64,000 nt of DNA from Liolophura sinensis (lineage: Eukaryota > Mollusca > Polyplacophora > Chitonida > Chitonidae), in assembly GCF_032854445.1 (NCBI RefSeq), contig NC_088306.1, forward strand, positions 17,891,764 to 17,955,763, given 5' to 3'. A program made the translations under genes and the position numbers. Each line of letters opens with the position of its first letter. The stretch's first letter is position 1. The notes under the pieces were generated by a model, which ran no database searches, had not been told where the DNA came from, and worked only from the letters and a program-made list of their open reading frames with translations. Shown one piece after another: positions 1-10,375 of this stretch.

Positions 1-44
1 ATTCTTGAGTAGGGCGTAAAACACCAATCAAATAAATAAATAAA
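1..44 (+). mobile_element. SINE family 1, 3' tail (cut by window edge)
   Basis: The sequence attcttgagtagggcgtaa then aacaccaatcaaataaataaataaa is the 3' tail and simple A/T-rich terminus of the main SINE family here. The body lies outside the window. Confidence 0.8.
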
Positions 45-53
45 CCGTCTTAA

Positions 54-271
54 AGAATATTTCACTTATACAATGGCAGCCAGAATTATGGTGGGAAGAA
101 ACGAACACAGCGCGGGGGAAACCCACAACCATCCATACATTGCCGAGAGCTCTTTTCATGCATGGCTGGCGAGGAAGTCAGCTTGAGCTGGACTTGAACT
201 CACAGCAACCACATTGGTGAGAGGCTCCTGGGTCATTGCGCAGCGCTGGCACGCTCACCACCTCGGGGCCT
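54..271 (-). mobile_element. SINE family 1 copy, diverged
   Basis: In reverse it reads from the tRNA-like head (complement of ctggacttgaactcacag... to ggggcc) through the core (gccagaattatggtgggaa) to a truncated tail (aagaatatttcacttatac). The B-box remnant, read on the minus strand, is GAGTTCAAGTCC. Confidence 0.8.
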
Positions 272-548
272 CCTTTGTATCTAGTAAAACATTTGGTCAC
301 CTTCCTGATGTCTTGGAGGGCATCCATGGTCATAAGTAGCTTATCATTTGTATAACGGAAGGGAGCTCAAAACATCTTGGACAAGCCAACACCACTGACA
401 CTCTACCAAGACACCATACAACCAGTGACTGAGCTCATTTTTGGCCCCCCCCCTCCCCCCCAAACATAAAAACATTTTTTTTCTTTACTTTTTCCACATG
501 AATCAGCTTGAACTGATGAAAGGAAACTGATTTATATATTAATTTGAT
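272..548. other. No gene recognised
   Basis: Sequence between two SINE copies downstream of PSMD1, with a C-rich tract at 445-464 and a T run after it. Nothing else identified. Confidence 0.6.
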
Positions 549-757
549 TTGTGTCTCTCACCAATGCGGCCTCTGTGAGTTCAAGTCCAGCACATGCTGT
601 CTTCCTCTCCACGAAGGCTTGCCAGCAACCTGCGGATAGTTGTGGGTATCCCCCGGGCTCTGCCCGGTTTCCACCCACCATAATGCTGGGCGCCGTGATA
701 TAAGAGAAATATTCTTGAGTACAGCGTAAAACACCAATCAAATAAAATAAATAAATT
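549..757 (+). mobile_element. SINE family 1 copy, partly 5'-truncated
   Basis: Plus orientation: ctctcaccaatgcggcctct, then B box gagttcaagtcc, the core with cccgggctctgcccggttt, the ccaccataatgctggg motif and tail ttgagtacagcgtaaaac with aaataaataaat. The tRNA A-box part is missing. Confidence 0.85.
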
Positions 758-1179
758 GATTTTCGCGGCAGTCAGGTTTTTGCATGGAGGTAGGTTCATG
801 TACCAAAAAAAACTGCTGACTTCAAATCACAGCTAAAACAGCAGGCGTTGGATTTCTACACACCTGTCACAGTGAAGATTACTCACTTGTAAGTGAAACG
901 AGGATTAACCTGGCTTTATTTATGATTTTGGATATTATCATACTTTATCTCACTTCTGAGAGAAATGGAAATACAATCAAAGAATAAAACACACATGTAC
1001 AGGATAAAAATTTTCTGTAATTTTATTTCAGTTTTGTCCGTTTTTTGGGGGGTGTATTTTTTGGTACATAAATTACGGAACTCCCATCACACAAGTAGTT
1101 TCATGAAATAACTTGGAATACAACTAACTTTACGGCATGACAAAGCTCTAACAGGAAGATTACACTGCACGTTGTTCCA
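758..1179. other. No gene recognised
   Basis: AT-rich sequence downstream of PSMD1. It may hold the end of its 3' UTR, as AATAAA signals on the minus strand exist at 1022-1027 and 915-920. Confidence 0.6.
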
Positions 1180-1901
1180 ACAAACGAAATTGTAATTTAT
1201 TACATCTTTACCAGTACATGCATTTCAAATAGCTTTATTTCATTCTTTCCGTAGGATAAACTAGCATGCTAAAATGATGGAAATTCAAGGGAGGCAACTC
1301 AGCTTCCGTAAAAGTTCTCTCCCTCATCACAGAGACTTTCTGTTGTAGTCAGTTGGTTCTCTTCCTCAATAAGCAGCTGAAATCGAGGAAAAGAAAAAGA
1401 TGAAAAATATTACAAAGTAATAGCTTAAGATACATGACATATAAATGATCTGTTCCAGGTAAGCTTTTTTTCTTGCTTTTTGCAGACTGCTGACACAAAA
1501 AAGTGTCAGTCTATCCAGCCTGCATGCATGTCTGACAAAAGTAAACTGTCTTCTAATAAATATGCTTCTATTCACAAAATTGAGATTATTTCTCAACAAC
1601 TGTCCATCAAAACTGTCACTGTTACTGTCATTCATTTTCGGTGTTTGATTGCTGTTATATCCTTGGTAGGGATAACATCCGATGAAGAGTCACTAAAGCA
1701 ATTCAGTCTATCAAACTGCCCACAAAGTGTGTAACTGTGATCAAATACCAAACCCATTGCAAGGCACAAAATACACAGAGTATAGAAGAAATCAGAGACA
1801 CAATAACTGCCCTCATTTTAACCCAACAGTGAATTGACCTCCTGCTAAAGGTTCCTGATCCAGGAACCCCAAACCTCTGCTGTCCTAACCTGATGCTATC
1901 C
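1180..1901 (-). other. PSMD1: Probable PSMD1 3' UTR
   Basis: Non-coding sequence downstream of the PSMD1 stop. Minus-strand AATAAA signals occur at plus positions 1234-1239 and 1196-1201, with further ones at 1022-1027 and 915-920, so the transcript end is not fixed. ORFs here have no recognisable similarity. The extent is inferred; only the stop codon is certain. Confidence 0.4.
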
Positions 1902-1972
1902 TCAATCCTCTGTCCATTCAAAAGGTTCCGGGGGTTCCGGCTCCTCCTCTTCCTCAACCTTGGGACCTCCGG
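1902..1972 (-). CDS. PSMD1: PSMD1 last coding exon I with stop codon
   Basis: 71 coding nt: two bases completing the split Ala codon, 22 codons and TGA at 1902-1904. The peptide GGPKVEEEEEPEPPEPFEW then TED is the conserved acidic, proline-rich C-terminus. In characterised family members this tail binds Rpn13/ADRM1, with the aromatic PPEPFE(Y/W) motif as contact. The acceptor is tgtacag. Trp replaces the usual Tyr, a conservative aromatic change. Confidence 0.94.
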
Positions 1973-2044
1973 CTGTACAGAAACACAATGACAGTCAGAG
2001 GATAAGAGAACATGGCAAAAGGACAAATCAGGGGTAGTTATTTG

Positions 2045-2126
2045 TTTGGTTCTTTACTTTATTGGTGTTGAACGCTGTGCCCTAGAATTTTTCACTTATA
2101 CGAAGATGGTCAGGTTTACAGGTGAA
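2045..2126 (-). mobile_element. SINE family 1 tail fragment
   Basis: A degenerate tail (tttattggtgttgaacgctg, aatttttcacttatacgaag) directly followed by a second copy, probably an old insertion. Confidence 0.55.
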
Positions 2127-2142
2127 GGAGTGCCTTGAGTAG

Positions 2143-2361
2143 TTATTTGATTGGTGTTTTATGCCGTACACACATGTGTATTTCACATATACTATGGCAG
2201 CACGCCTTATGGTGGGAGCAAACTGAACAAAGCTCAGGGGACACCCACAATCACCTGCAAGATGAGGCTAGCATGAGCTGGACTTGAACTCACAGAGACC
2301 GCTTAGGTGGGAGGTTCCTGGGTCACTGTGCCGTACTGGCATGCTAGCCCCCTCAGGCACA
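2143..2361 (-). mobile_element. SINE family 1 copy, diverged
   Basis: It has tail ttatttgattggtgttttat, core cttatggtgggagcaaac and head ctggacttgaactcacagag, ending in the complement of the A-box region (tggcatgctagccccctcag). A short stretch between core and head is deleted. Confidence 0.8.
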
Positions 2362-2450
2362 GAGGCATTGCGTGCCTAGAGTAATCAAAAAGCCAGTCAC
2401 TTGACTTTAAGCCAGGGCCAAAAACAGGACAATCCTCCTGTTCGCAGAGT

Positions 2451-2719
2451 TTATTTATTTATTTATTTGATTGGTGTTTTACGCCATACTCAACAATATT
2501 TCACTTATACAACGGCGGCCAGAATCATGGTGGGTGGAAACCGGGCACAGCCCGGGGGAAACCCACGACCATCCACAGGTTGCTGTAAGACCTTCCCACG
2601 TACAGCCGGAGAGGAAGCCAGCATGAGTTGGACTTGAACTCACAGTGACCGCATTGGTGAGAGACTCCTGGGTCATTACGCTGCGCTAGCACGCTAACCA
2701 ACTGAGCCACGGAGGCCCC
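2451..2719 (-). mobile_element. SINE family 1, full-length with target-site duplication
   Basis: A complete copy of about 269 bp. Read on the minus strand it has a tRNA-like head with A box (GTGGCTCAGTTGG) and B box (GAGTTCAAGTCC), a conserved core (cccgggctgtgcccggttt, ccaccatgattctggccgcc), a tail and a (AAAT)n end. It is flanked by the 9-bp duplication tcgcagagt at 2442-2450 and 2720-2728. The intact head and TSD indicate insertion by retrotransposition into the last PSMD1 intron. Confidence 0.93.
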
Positions 2720-3157
2720 TCGCAGAGTCTAGAAGCATCCAAGCTTTCGTGTTTGCAAATTTTTTTGTCACAGTACAACTACTAGGACTTTGCCAAGCCA
2801 CCATAAGTGAAAAAGATTTATTTATGCTAACCTCCTCCGTCACAACATGTCACTCAACACCAAGCCACCAATGGACTAGGGCATACTAATTCACACATGT
2901 AGCTGCCTGTCCTCATTCAATCAGATGACAGATGCAACTCTAAGGACTATCGCTGTCTTATCATTCTCTCTATTATGAGCAGTTTTATGAAGCTTGCATC
3001 TTTAAAGACACAAACAAAACAATTATTTAGTTCATTTCCACAACAATTGTATGTATAAATTCCACTGAAAGGAGAGCTTTAGTGGTTTGAAAAGGTTGGA
3101 GATTTATAGTAAACTGATAATGACAACAGATCAACGCCATGATAACAACAATCATAC

Positions 3158-3233
3158 CAGCAACGTTCTCTACGATCTCTTCTGCTTCTCTGGGCCTCTT
3201 GTTCTTCAGCATTAAAATGCCTCCGATACTTGG
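3158..3233 (-). CDS. PSMD1: PSMD1 exon H
   Basis: 76 nt, 25 codons plus one base (phase 1 donor). It translates as PSIGGILMLKNKRPREAEEI then VENVA, matching the conserved SIGGI(I/L)(I/M)LK motif and the acidic helix after it. The acceptor is tgttacag. The donor is GCTG/gtatga. Reading through this donor gives a non-homologous tail, while splicing to exon I restores the expected A-G-G-P-K junction. Confidence 0.92.
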
Positions 3234-3518
3234 CTGTAACACAAGCAAGACATGTAGTTAACAGCAATTCTTGTCAGCTACTGGTATTTGAACAAAAAGT
3301 ATCTGTAGTGCTTAATCATATTTCAGCTGAAATCCTTCAGCTATAATGCTGGCTTAAAAACACAAAGATACAAGCTACGAACATGAGTGACATCAAAAAC
3401 CTCATCCAAATGTAGCATTAAGCTATATAAAGCTATTGCCAATGTTGTGTAAAGCACAACAAGCGAGGTAACCTGTTCAGGTAAATAGTTTTAACTCCTC
3501 ACACGGCCTAATGAAAAG

Positions 3519-3651
3519 TCCTGATGTAATTGCCTCATACTTACAATCAATGTACAAGTCCTGATGTAATTGCCTTATACTTACAATCAATGTACAATTC
3601 CTGATGTAATTGCCTCATACTTACAATCAATGTACAAGTCCTGATGTCATT
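3519..3651. repeat. 40-bp tandem repeat, 3.3 units
   Basis: Units tcctgatgtaattgcctcat then acttacaatcaatgtacaag begin at 3519, 3559, 3599 and 3639 (last one partial). It lies inside the PSMD1 intron between exons H and G. Confidence 0.93.
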
Positions 3652-3794
3652 CTATCAGCCCAATAAGGTACAACAGCATATGCAGAAAACTTACTTATCT
3701 AATCAATGTTTTTATGAACTGTTGGTCAATTTACAAGATGAGGAAACAAACCAAACCTAGGATATAGGTTGCCTGCAGACATACCCTGAAAGCT

Positions 3795-3875
3795 CTAAAA
3801 TTTCGCCCACAAAAGTCCACTTTTAGAGGCAAATAAATGTCACAAAATATTATTTTTGGTGCTGAAACTTTTCCA
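3795..3875. repeat. Short dispersed repeat, copy in PSMD1 intron
   Basis: aaaatttcgcccacaaaagt and atgtcacaaaatattatttt match the reverse complement of 48626-48715. Family unknown; a weaker match is at 63765-63835. Confidence 0.6.
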
Positions 3876-4062
3876 GTAGATTATCATCAAATGTTCCAGG
3901 GAAACCTTCAATACACCTTTGTAAAATCAAAGGAACTGTCATGATCACGGAAAATGGGCATTTAGTGTAGGTGTAATTTTGTTGACCAATCCTCTTATAC
4001 CTAGGGACTTGAACTGAGGTGGCCAGGGATCTCATCCCTGTGTTTTAGCACTGGATACTTAC

Positions 4063-4113
4063 ATCTTTCATCGGAGTGTACTTGCCATCATCAGGCATGC
4101 AGATAACACGGAG
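4063..4113 (-). CDS. PSMD1: PSMD1 micro-exon G
   Basis: A 51-nt exon of 17 codons, phase 0 at both ends: LRVICMPDDGKYTPMKD. The acceptor is tttacag and the donor GAT/gtaagt. It matches the C-terminal PSMD1 segment L(K/R)V..MP(E/D)..(R/K)Y.P(F/M)K. It is too short for an ORF search and was found by following the expected protein between exons F and H. Confidence 0.93.
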
Positions 4114-4282
4114 CTGTAAATACACAGAAATAGTTCATGTAAATTACAGGTTAAAGACAGACCATAAAAGCACATACATTCAACATACTCTGAAAGAGTT
4201 ACAACTAAATTTTTACCTCACCAGACATACTGATAATTTTGGATTCAACTCATGACCGGCTTGACGAGTCTGATTGGAGAAA

Positions 4283-4495
4283 GTTCCTTTGCTGATTTGA
4301 TTTGTGTTTGAAGCTGCATTCTGAAATTGTTCACAAATATGACGGCAGTCAGGTTGATATGACAATAAAAGGGCCCAGAGTTATCCACTGTTGCTTAACC
4401 AGGTACCCAACAAACCTCCTTTGAAACTACTGCTGAACCAGCAAAGAGCTGGATTTGAACCTGTGACATCAAGATCTGATTAGTTGCAGCATGAA
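4283..4495 (-). mobile_element. Possible very old SINE family 1 relic
   Basis: gatttgatttgtgtttgaag, then tgttcacaaatatgacggca and, further on, gagctggatttgaacctgtg follow the order of tail, core start and tRNA-like B box, but the middle is not alignable by eye. Confidence 0.35.
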
Positions 4496-4652
4496 GAGCG
4501 TATTAATTAAATGATCCAAGACATTATGAAAAGATTATTACCACTGCCCCATTACACCTGGAGGACGGAAAATAGAAACCATTGCCCCAAGGAAGGCATT
4601 AATAAATATCTAACCAACATGCAGTTCAAAAAAGGGAGACAACTATGTCTAC

Positions 4653-4880
4653 CTGAGATCTCATCACCCGAGCTGGGTTCTGTAGCATTTCAAACAAAGG
4701 CTCTGGCTCTTTTTTCTCTTCCTTCTTCTCTTCTTTCTTGTCATCTCTCTTGTCATCTTTTTTCTCCTCTTCCTTTTTGACATCCTCCTTCTTCACATCT
4801 TTTGTGTCTTCAGTCTTCACTGAAGACCCTTCCTTCTTCACATCAGACTTCTCTTTTCCTTCATCTTTCTTTTCATCATC
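4653..4880 (-). CDS. PSMD1: PSMD1 exon F (KEKE linker)
   Basis: 228 nt, 76 codons, phase 0 at both ends. About the first 58 residues are almost only Lys, Glu and Asp with a few Ser/Val/Thr (KEKE-type motif). They are followed by EPEPLFEMLQNPARVMRSQ, which matches the conserved EPEP...NPARVM block of PSMD1. The acceptor is ttcaaag and the donor CAG/gtagac. The charged run seems clearly longer than in vertebrate PSMD1. Such KEKE regions are usually disordered and vary in length between species. Confidence 0.95.
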
Positions 4881-5133
4881 CTTTGAACAAACATTAAATT
4901 AAAAGTATATAACATCAATATTTAGATTTTATTATCAATATAGTATACAGGATAATCCTCCCACCAGACAGTCCTACTCATTACTCCTCTTCCTCCTTGA
5001 ATAATTAAATTAATTATTTAACTGGTATCATTTCTTATAAGCGAAATTTCTGGTTGCTCCACTGTGGTGCAGATGACCAGTACATTTAATTTTCAATGGT
5101 TTTATTTCCAATTTCCTGTAGAGTTTCACTTAC

Positions 5134-5310
5134 AACTTCCATTTTCTCATCTTTATCTTTCTTTTCAGCCTCTTTTTTCTTCTGCTTTGCGGTGATACTC
5201 AGCACAGCTGTCTCCACTTTTTCACGGGCCTTGTCTTTCTTTTCCTCAAGTGGTGGTGGGTATGCAAATGTTGATGGTTTTGCATTAGACCTTAGTTCAC
5301 ACTTTGGCAT
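5134..5310 (-). CDS. PSMD1: PSMD1 exon E (start of charged linker)
   Basis: 177 nt, 59 codons, phase 0 at both ends. It starts [20 protein letters not shown], matching the conserved KPSTFAYP motif, then TAVLSITAK and a Lys/Glu-rich run ending DEKMEV. The acceptor is aatttcag and the donor GTT/gtaagt. An apparent ORF runs 48 nt past the donor to a stop codon, but homology and the perfect splice site place the end here. The ATG at its 5' edge is internal, not a start codon. Confidence 0.95.
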
Positions 5311-5900
5311 CTGAAATTATAAACAAACCTTAGAACACTATGCATGATAATTTAGCTGGAAGTTTGTTCTTTTGGTCATTCACATGTCTGCAGATAAAAA
5401 GTGCAATCTATTTGTGTAACTGCCTTCAAACTGTATCCCCCATTACAGTCTTTCACGTAACAAGGCTCAGTTACTTCTGAGTCAAGATGAGAATACATAC
5501 TGATCTCTTCACTGAAGAGATAGATTTATAACAATAAATTATTAAATAAATTCACTTGAAATTTAAACCAGCGCAAATGTTCTGGTAATGGTCAATTGAT
5601 GGTTGTCCCTTGGGCATTTATTTAATTGGGGTTGACTTTCATCAATACTTATCATTAATGTCATATCACAACAAGATCAAATGTGCTTGTCTGAATGAGG
5701 ACACTTTCATTGTGCTGTCTCACTAAAATTCCATGCTTAAGACATCATCCTGACTAAGGACACTGGGCTGCAGATTAGTTGGTCTATGAAGTCAATTGTG
5801 ACAAGACTTAGCACAGAGCCCAGGTCATTCCACCTATTGCAAGGCAGATGCTTTCACAAATGGTGTCCTCTACACCATGTACCACGCCCCTGGTGCTCAC

Positions 5901-6070
5901 CTGAAGGTCCGAGTTGAGGCCAACAATACAGGTAGGCGTAAAGGCCAGGGAGAGGAAATGTGTGAGGGGGAACCAATACCAGAACTGACAGAACACCAGC
6001 ACCCCCACCACTGCCTCCATGTTGGTATGACCCGTCCTTGACTGCAGGGCCATGGACATATTCCTGCCAC
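5901..6070 (-). CDS. PSMD1: PSMD1 exon D
   Basis: 170 nt: two bases completing the split Gly, then 56 codons. Recognisable pieces are [36 protein letters not shown] and [10 protein letters not shown], the hydrophobic, aromatic-rich stretch that follows the PC repeats in Rpn2. The acceptor is ttgttgtag, preceded by a GTT run; the donor is CAG/gtgagc. The reading frame fits exon C (phase 1) and exon E (phase 0). Confidence 0.96.
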
Positions 6071-6290
6071 CTACAACAACAACAACAACAAGTTGTGTCA
6101 CATTTCTAGTCTTATATGGTCAGGTTGTATCTCGTCATGAATTCAGAAAAAGAATTTTTATTCTCCAAGATCTAATACAGAACACAATTCATGCCATTGT
6201 GTACTGTCACATATGGAGCTGTAAAAGTGACATCGTGAAAAAAAAATTCTGCAAGAGAAAGAAAAATTATACGATGAAAAAAAAAAATTT

Positions 6291-6312
6291 GGGGGGGGGG
6301 GGGGGGGGGGGG
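6291..6312 (+). repeat. Run of 22 G
   Basis: An unbroken G22 tract in the intron between PSMD1 exons D and C; the PSMD1 transcript would carry C22. Confidence 0.9.
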
Positions 6313-6708
6313 AAGAGAAAACTTTTTTTAATCCCTGACTTTACGGACACCCCCGACTTTTTACAAGTCGAGTTTAAAAGTCGTGGCCAGGACATAATTG
6401 ACCAATCAAAAAGGCTACGCTACAATCTCATCTCTACAGGTATATAGGGGGCTACTGCATGAGAGTCAGTACCATGAAATCAGTAAAATTAAGCCAGGGC
6501 CCCCACTTGTAAAATCGGGGCCCTGATTTTAAAAGTCGAGGGTAAAAAAAAAATATTTCCTCTTCCCCAAAATTTTTTTTCCACCATGTCTTTTTTTTTT
6601 ATATACATATATTCAAAAAAAATTTGTTTCTCTTCCAAAACTTGTTCATTTCACCATGTCACAGCATTATGACCCCACAAAAGCATAATCTCTATCTCGG
6701 TAATTTAC

Positions 6709-6811
6709 CTGCATCAATGATACCCTGGGCCAAGATGGAGCCAAACTTGGCCATGATGTCGTCATGTTTGTCAGCTATAATCTTCGAGTACAGCTGCCGA
6801 AAATGGTTCAC
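6709..6811 (-). CDS. PSMD1: PSMD1 exon C
   Basis: 103 nt, 34 codons plus one base (phase 1 donor). The translation begins [20 protein letters not shown] and ends [12 protein letters not shown], with a split glycine codon. The acceptor is ttcttctag and the donor CAG/gtaaat. It covers the KHDD(V/I)MAKFG segment, which is strongly conserved in Rpn2 proteins near the end of the PC-repeat toroid. Confidence 0.95.
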
Positions 6812-6941
6812 CTAGAAGAAGAAAAAAAAGAGACAAAAAAGCAGGAATAAGTTACAGTGCTCAAATCAGATACACCTCCAGGCAATGCAGACTTGACCCA
6901 ATATAACCATGGACTTTCCAGCCAACTTTATTTTGTTAGCT

Positions 6942-7108
6942 TATTTATTTGATTGGTGTTTTTTTTTTTACACCATACTCAAGAATATTTCTCTTATTCG
7001 ACAGCGTCCAGCCTTATGGTGGGAGGAACCAGGCACCTCCGGGGAGAAATCCATGACCAACGGAACCTCCACTTGAACTCACAGCAAACCCACAGGTGAG
7101 AGGCAGCA
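6942..7108 (-). mobile_element. SINE family 1 copy, internally deleted
   Basis: tttatttgattggtgttttt, actcaagaatatttctctta, cttatggtgggaggaacc and cacttgaactcacagcaaac are recognisable. It has an expanded T run in the tail and lacks the end of the tRNA head. It lies in the intron between PSMD1 exons C and B. Confidence 0.8.
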
Positions 7109-8753
7109 GAACTTAATCAGCTCCCGAAATGCACGCACATTAATATACAAACCAGATCTCGAACAAAAATGGCACTTCCACATTTGAATATTTCCAGGAA
7201 TGTACCGGCAAAAAATAAAGCTATGATACAAGTATGGGTCTGGGTTATTTTCGTTTAGTTTAGCAGTATTTTTGGACTCTGTGAGAAATAATTAAGACAT
7301 TGCCTTCTTCTCATAATGGGATGTTCCTTGTGTCAACACACGGAGTCACTGAAATCTCTCAAAAGCATGTATAATGCTGACACGAATCATGACACTGTGT
7401 CAATGGTCAATGACGCTTAATCAATTTAACACGGAAGAAGGTAGATTTTTGGAAAAGTTTGCAGGAGAAATCTTCAGAATATTTTCAAAGAGTTTACCAA
7501 ATCATATCACATTTTACTTTTACGTGCATGTTTAAACATTTTTAGACAGCTATTTACAGAGTCACACTGATACAAGTTTTCTTACATGCGTTACATATAA
7601 AATCTTAAAATGATCCTGAATGTAAAATAGTCAACTCAATTGTATTCTTGAGTCAAATTCTGAGATGGACACTCAACATGTCAGGTTAAATTTATCAATG
7701 GATTTTTTTAACCAAATCCTTTGAAACAGAAAATCTCCAACTGGAAATCTAAAGCACTGTATATAACCGCCGATTCCTCTCTTCTTTAAAACCCATCTTT
7801 TCAAGCTACACCGACAAAAAAACTAAAATCCTACTACTAACACAAGTTAGATGTCAGTTTTTAACACGATTAAGTCTAACTTATGTGGCTTCCCTCCCTT
7901 TGCCTTCTAACTCCGATGTAGTGACTCAAATCAATACACCCATTTCACTCTTTGTTTCTTCTCTTTGTTCACATTTACAGCTTCTGTTTTTCTCAAACCT
8001 TATGATTTTGCCCAGCCATATCAGTGCAGGCAATTTATATCAGTTACTTCATGGCTAACTGCCCGGTTATAAAAGCTGTGTTTTGATAATCATGATCAAT
8101 CAAACACAGTTATCAGCTGAAGACTGGAGTCAACGGTTTTGTTGAGTAAAATATGAAATAACTCCACTGTTCCAGTTTAGAAAAACAGATTAAAATAAAT
8201 AAAAAGAGCATTACAGATTTAACCAAAAAAAAAAGAAATGGGAGTGAGGCAGATTTGTATCTCCTTTATTACTGAAGGTATGCTTTTAATCTATTTCAGC
8301 ACTAATAATCATTTTTTTTTAATTGCCAGCTTTAAATATCAAGTAGTTATCAATATAACACTGAATCAGTGGAAATGTGGTGTTGATGAAATTGATTTGA
8401 AATTAATAGTCAAAATGGCAGCGGGTAGAGGGGTAACTTGGGACTCCTCAAAAATTAGATATGATTTTCAAATGCCGAATAATTACAATGTAAAACCTAT
8501 GAAATATGAATGTCTAAAAATACTGGTGCTGGATTATAACTTTCCATTTAGTAAAAATTCTCTCAAAAGCAATCTTTCCCTCCCTTAGCTGGCTTAATTC
8601 ATCATTTAAAATAGTTCACAATTAAACCTTATATAGTTCTGTTTGACATTAGTATAGCATCATTATGCAAACAGGTTTAACATTCATTAACAAACGACAA
8701 TTTCTTTATGACTGAAGCCTTTGAAATTTTGTCGAGGTACAAATCTTTGAATG
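7109..8753. other. Intron C-B of PSMD1, nothing recognised
   Basis: AT-rich unique-looking sequence. The open frame at 8238-8588 (116 codons) has no domain, low-complexity composition and no splice context. Confidence 0.6.
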
Positions 8754-8764
8754 TTGATAGATTG

Positions 8765-8953
8765 ATTGATTTTTGATTGATTGGTGTTTTACGCCGTACT
8801 CAAGAATATTTCACTTATACGACGGAGGCCAGCATTATGGTGGGTGGAAACCGGGCAGAGCCCGGGGGAAACCCACGACCATCTGCAGGTTGCTGGCAGA
8901 CCTTCTCACGTACGGCCAGAGAGGAAGCCAGCATGAGCTGGACTTGAACTCAC
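8765..8953 (-). mobile_element. SINE family 1, 5'-truncated, with TSD
   Basis: It contains tail, core (attatggtgggtggaaacc, gcagagcccgggggaaacc) and part of the B box, and is cut at ...cttgaactcac. It is flanked by the 11-bp duplication ttgatagattg at 8754-8764 and 8954-8964. Truncation at the tRNA end is the usual outcome of incomplete reverse transcription. Confidence 0.92.
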
Positions 8954-9480
8954 TTGATAGATTGTACATCTAGGTTGTGGTCTGCTGTTCAAAGGTCTAT
9001 TAAGACTTTATAAGCCAAAGTGAATCTAATTTAAATTAAAAACAATCCATTGGCCTACTGTATTTCCAACTTTTTACATGCCAAGAGAACCCACAAAGCG
9101 TCGGGCAATAGAAGAGTATTGCAGCTGACAGGTACATGACCACTCAGGGCTGCCTAATGGGACGTGACAGTCAGTCTGAGAGGAGGTGGATTACGAGACA
9201 GTGCCCAGATAAAAACCAGCCAACCCTGTCACGCAAGACCAATGGCAATAGCAGGTGATACTTTATGTCAAGGTCGCACTCTGGGTTCAGCCAGAACTAA
9301 GACACCGACATTACAATACAGAGCAGCATGTCCGAAACATTGGCTTAAAAGCCAGGAAAGTGGCGGAGTTGTACCAATCAGGATTCAAATAAAATGCCAC
9401 AGATTACATTTAGAAAAAAAAAATGACAACAACAAAGTTGACAGCGATATTTAACATGTGCAATGTAGAGAAGTTTTTGT

Positions 9481-9533
9481 GGAAGTTGGGGTGGGGTGGG
9501 TGGGGCGGGGTGGGGTTGGGTGTTTGGGGGTGA
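9481..9533 (+). other. G-rich tract, possible G-quadruplex
   Basis: Repeated GGGG/GGG blocks separated by one to three bases (ggggtggggtgggtggggcg and on) satisfy the usual quadruplex pattern on the plus strand, the template strand of PSMD1. Confidence 0.6.
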
Positions 9534-9691
9534 CTATGCTGTCCAAATACCACTCTGCCATAACCTAGCAGTTGCAAAAGATATTGTCTACAGGCCATGG
9601 AAAGCAACGGGCCTAACAATAGGTTTATTCTGCATGTGGTATTGAGTTCAATGAAACTTATACCCATGAATACTTACATTTTACTTTTAAT

Positions 9692-9836
9692 CATCATTAT
9701 GGCAACCATCATTATGGTGGGAGGAAACCGGGGCAGAGCACGGGGAAAACCACGATCAATCCACAAAACCTTCCGACATATAACTGGAGATGTGGACAGC
9801 ACGGGGCTTGACTTGAATTCACAGCAAAACCCATGA
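9692..9836 (-). mobile_element. SINE family 1 relic whose head became a tandem repeat
   Basis: cattatggtgggaggaaacc, cagagcacggggaaaaccac and gacttgaattcacagcaa are the family 1 core and B box. The B-box end continues into a 57-bp tandem array (see 9810-10375). Confidence 0.75.
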
Positions 9837-10375
9837 TCTTGAAAAAATCTTCTCACATATGACCCAGACTTGAATTCACAGCAAAACCCATGACCTTGAA
9901 AAATCTTCCCCACATATGACCCTGACTTGAATTCACAGCAAAACCCATGACCTTGAAGTGTGAGTGAGTGAGTGCTTGGGGTTTTAACATCGTACTCAAC
10001 AATTTTTCAGTCATATGACGACGAAGAATCCTTAGGGTGCATGTACATGTAATGTGCCTCCTTGTTGCAGGACAGATTTCCCGCCGCTCTTTTATTTAGT
10101 GCTGCTTCACTGAGACGACTTACCACAGGCAAGTAGGCTGCCCCGCCCGAGCCATTATACTGATACGGGTCAACCAGTCGTTGCACTATCCCCTTCATGC
10201 TGAACACCAAGCAAGGCAGTTACAACTTCCTCTTTTGAAGTCTTAGGTGTGACTTGATCAAGGATTGAAACGGACGCTCTACCAACTGTGCTATCCGGGC
10301 CGGTGAGACCTTGAAGAAATCTTCCCACATATGACCCTGACTTGAATTCACAGCAAAAAGCTATGACCTTGAAAA
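9810..10375. repeat. 57-bp tandem array, interrupted by a SINE
   Basis: Units begin gacttgaattcacagcaaa at 9810, 9867 and 9924 (period 57). A fourth begins at 10339, exactly 57 bp later once the 358-bp insertion plus TSD at 9959-10316 is removed. The unit derives from the SINE family 1 head. The order of events is SINE insertion, tandem amplification, then insertion of a second SINE. Confidence 0.88.
9959..10306 (-). mobile_element. SINE family 2, full-length with TSD
   Basis: On the minus strand it has a tRNA-like head (cccggatagcacagttggta, then gagcgtcc), a body of about 270 bp and the tail ttgttgagtacgatgttaaa ending in (actc)n. It is flanked by the 10-bp duplication gaccttgaag at 9949-9958 and 10307-10316. 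The A-box region is clear; the B box is partly lost. A second copy lies at 51961-52297. An ORF of 67 codons inside it recurs in that copy only because the element does. Confidence 0.9.

Noticed and set aside
3027-3157. Read-through C-terminus of PSMD1 past exon H (GMIVVIMALICC...)
   Set aside because: Hydrophobic and unlike any PSMD1; splicing at GCTG/gtatga to 1972 restores the conserved acidic C-terminus in frame.
10007-10210. 67-codon ORF similar to another at 52002-52214
   Set aside because: The similarity exists only because both are copies of SINE family 2.
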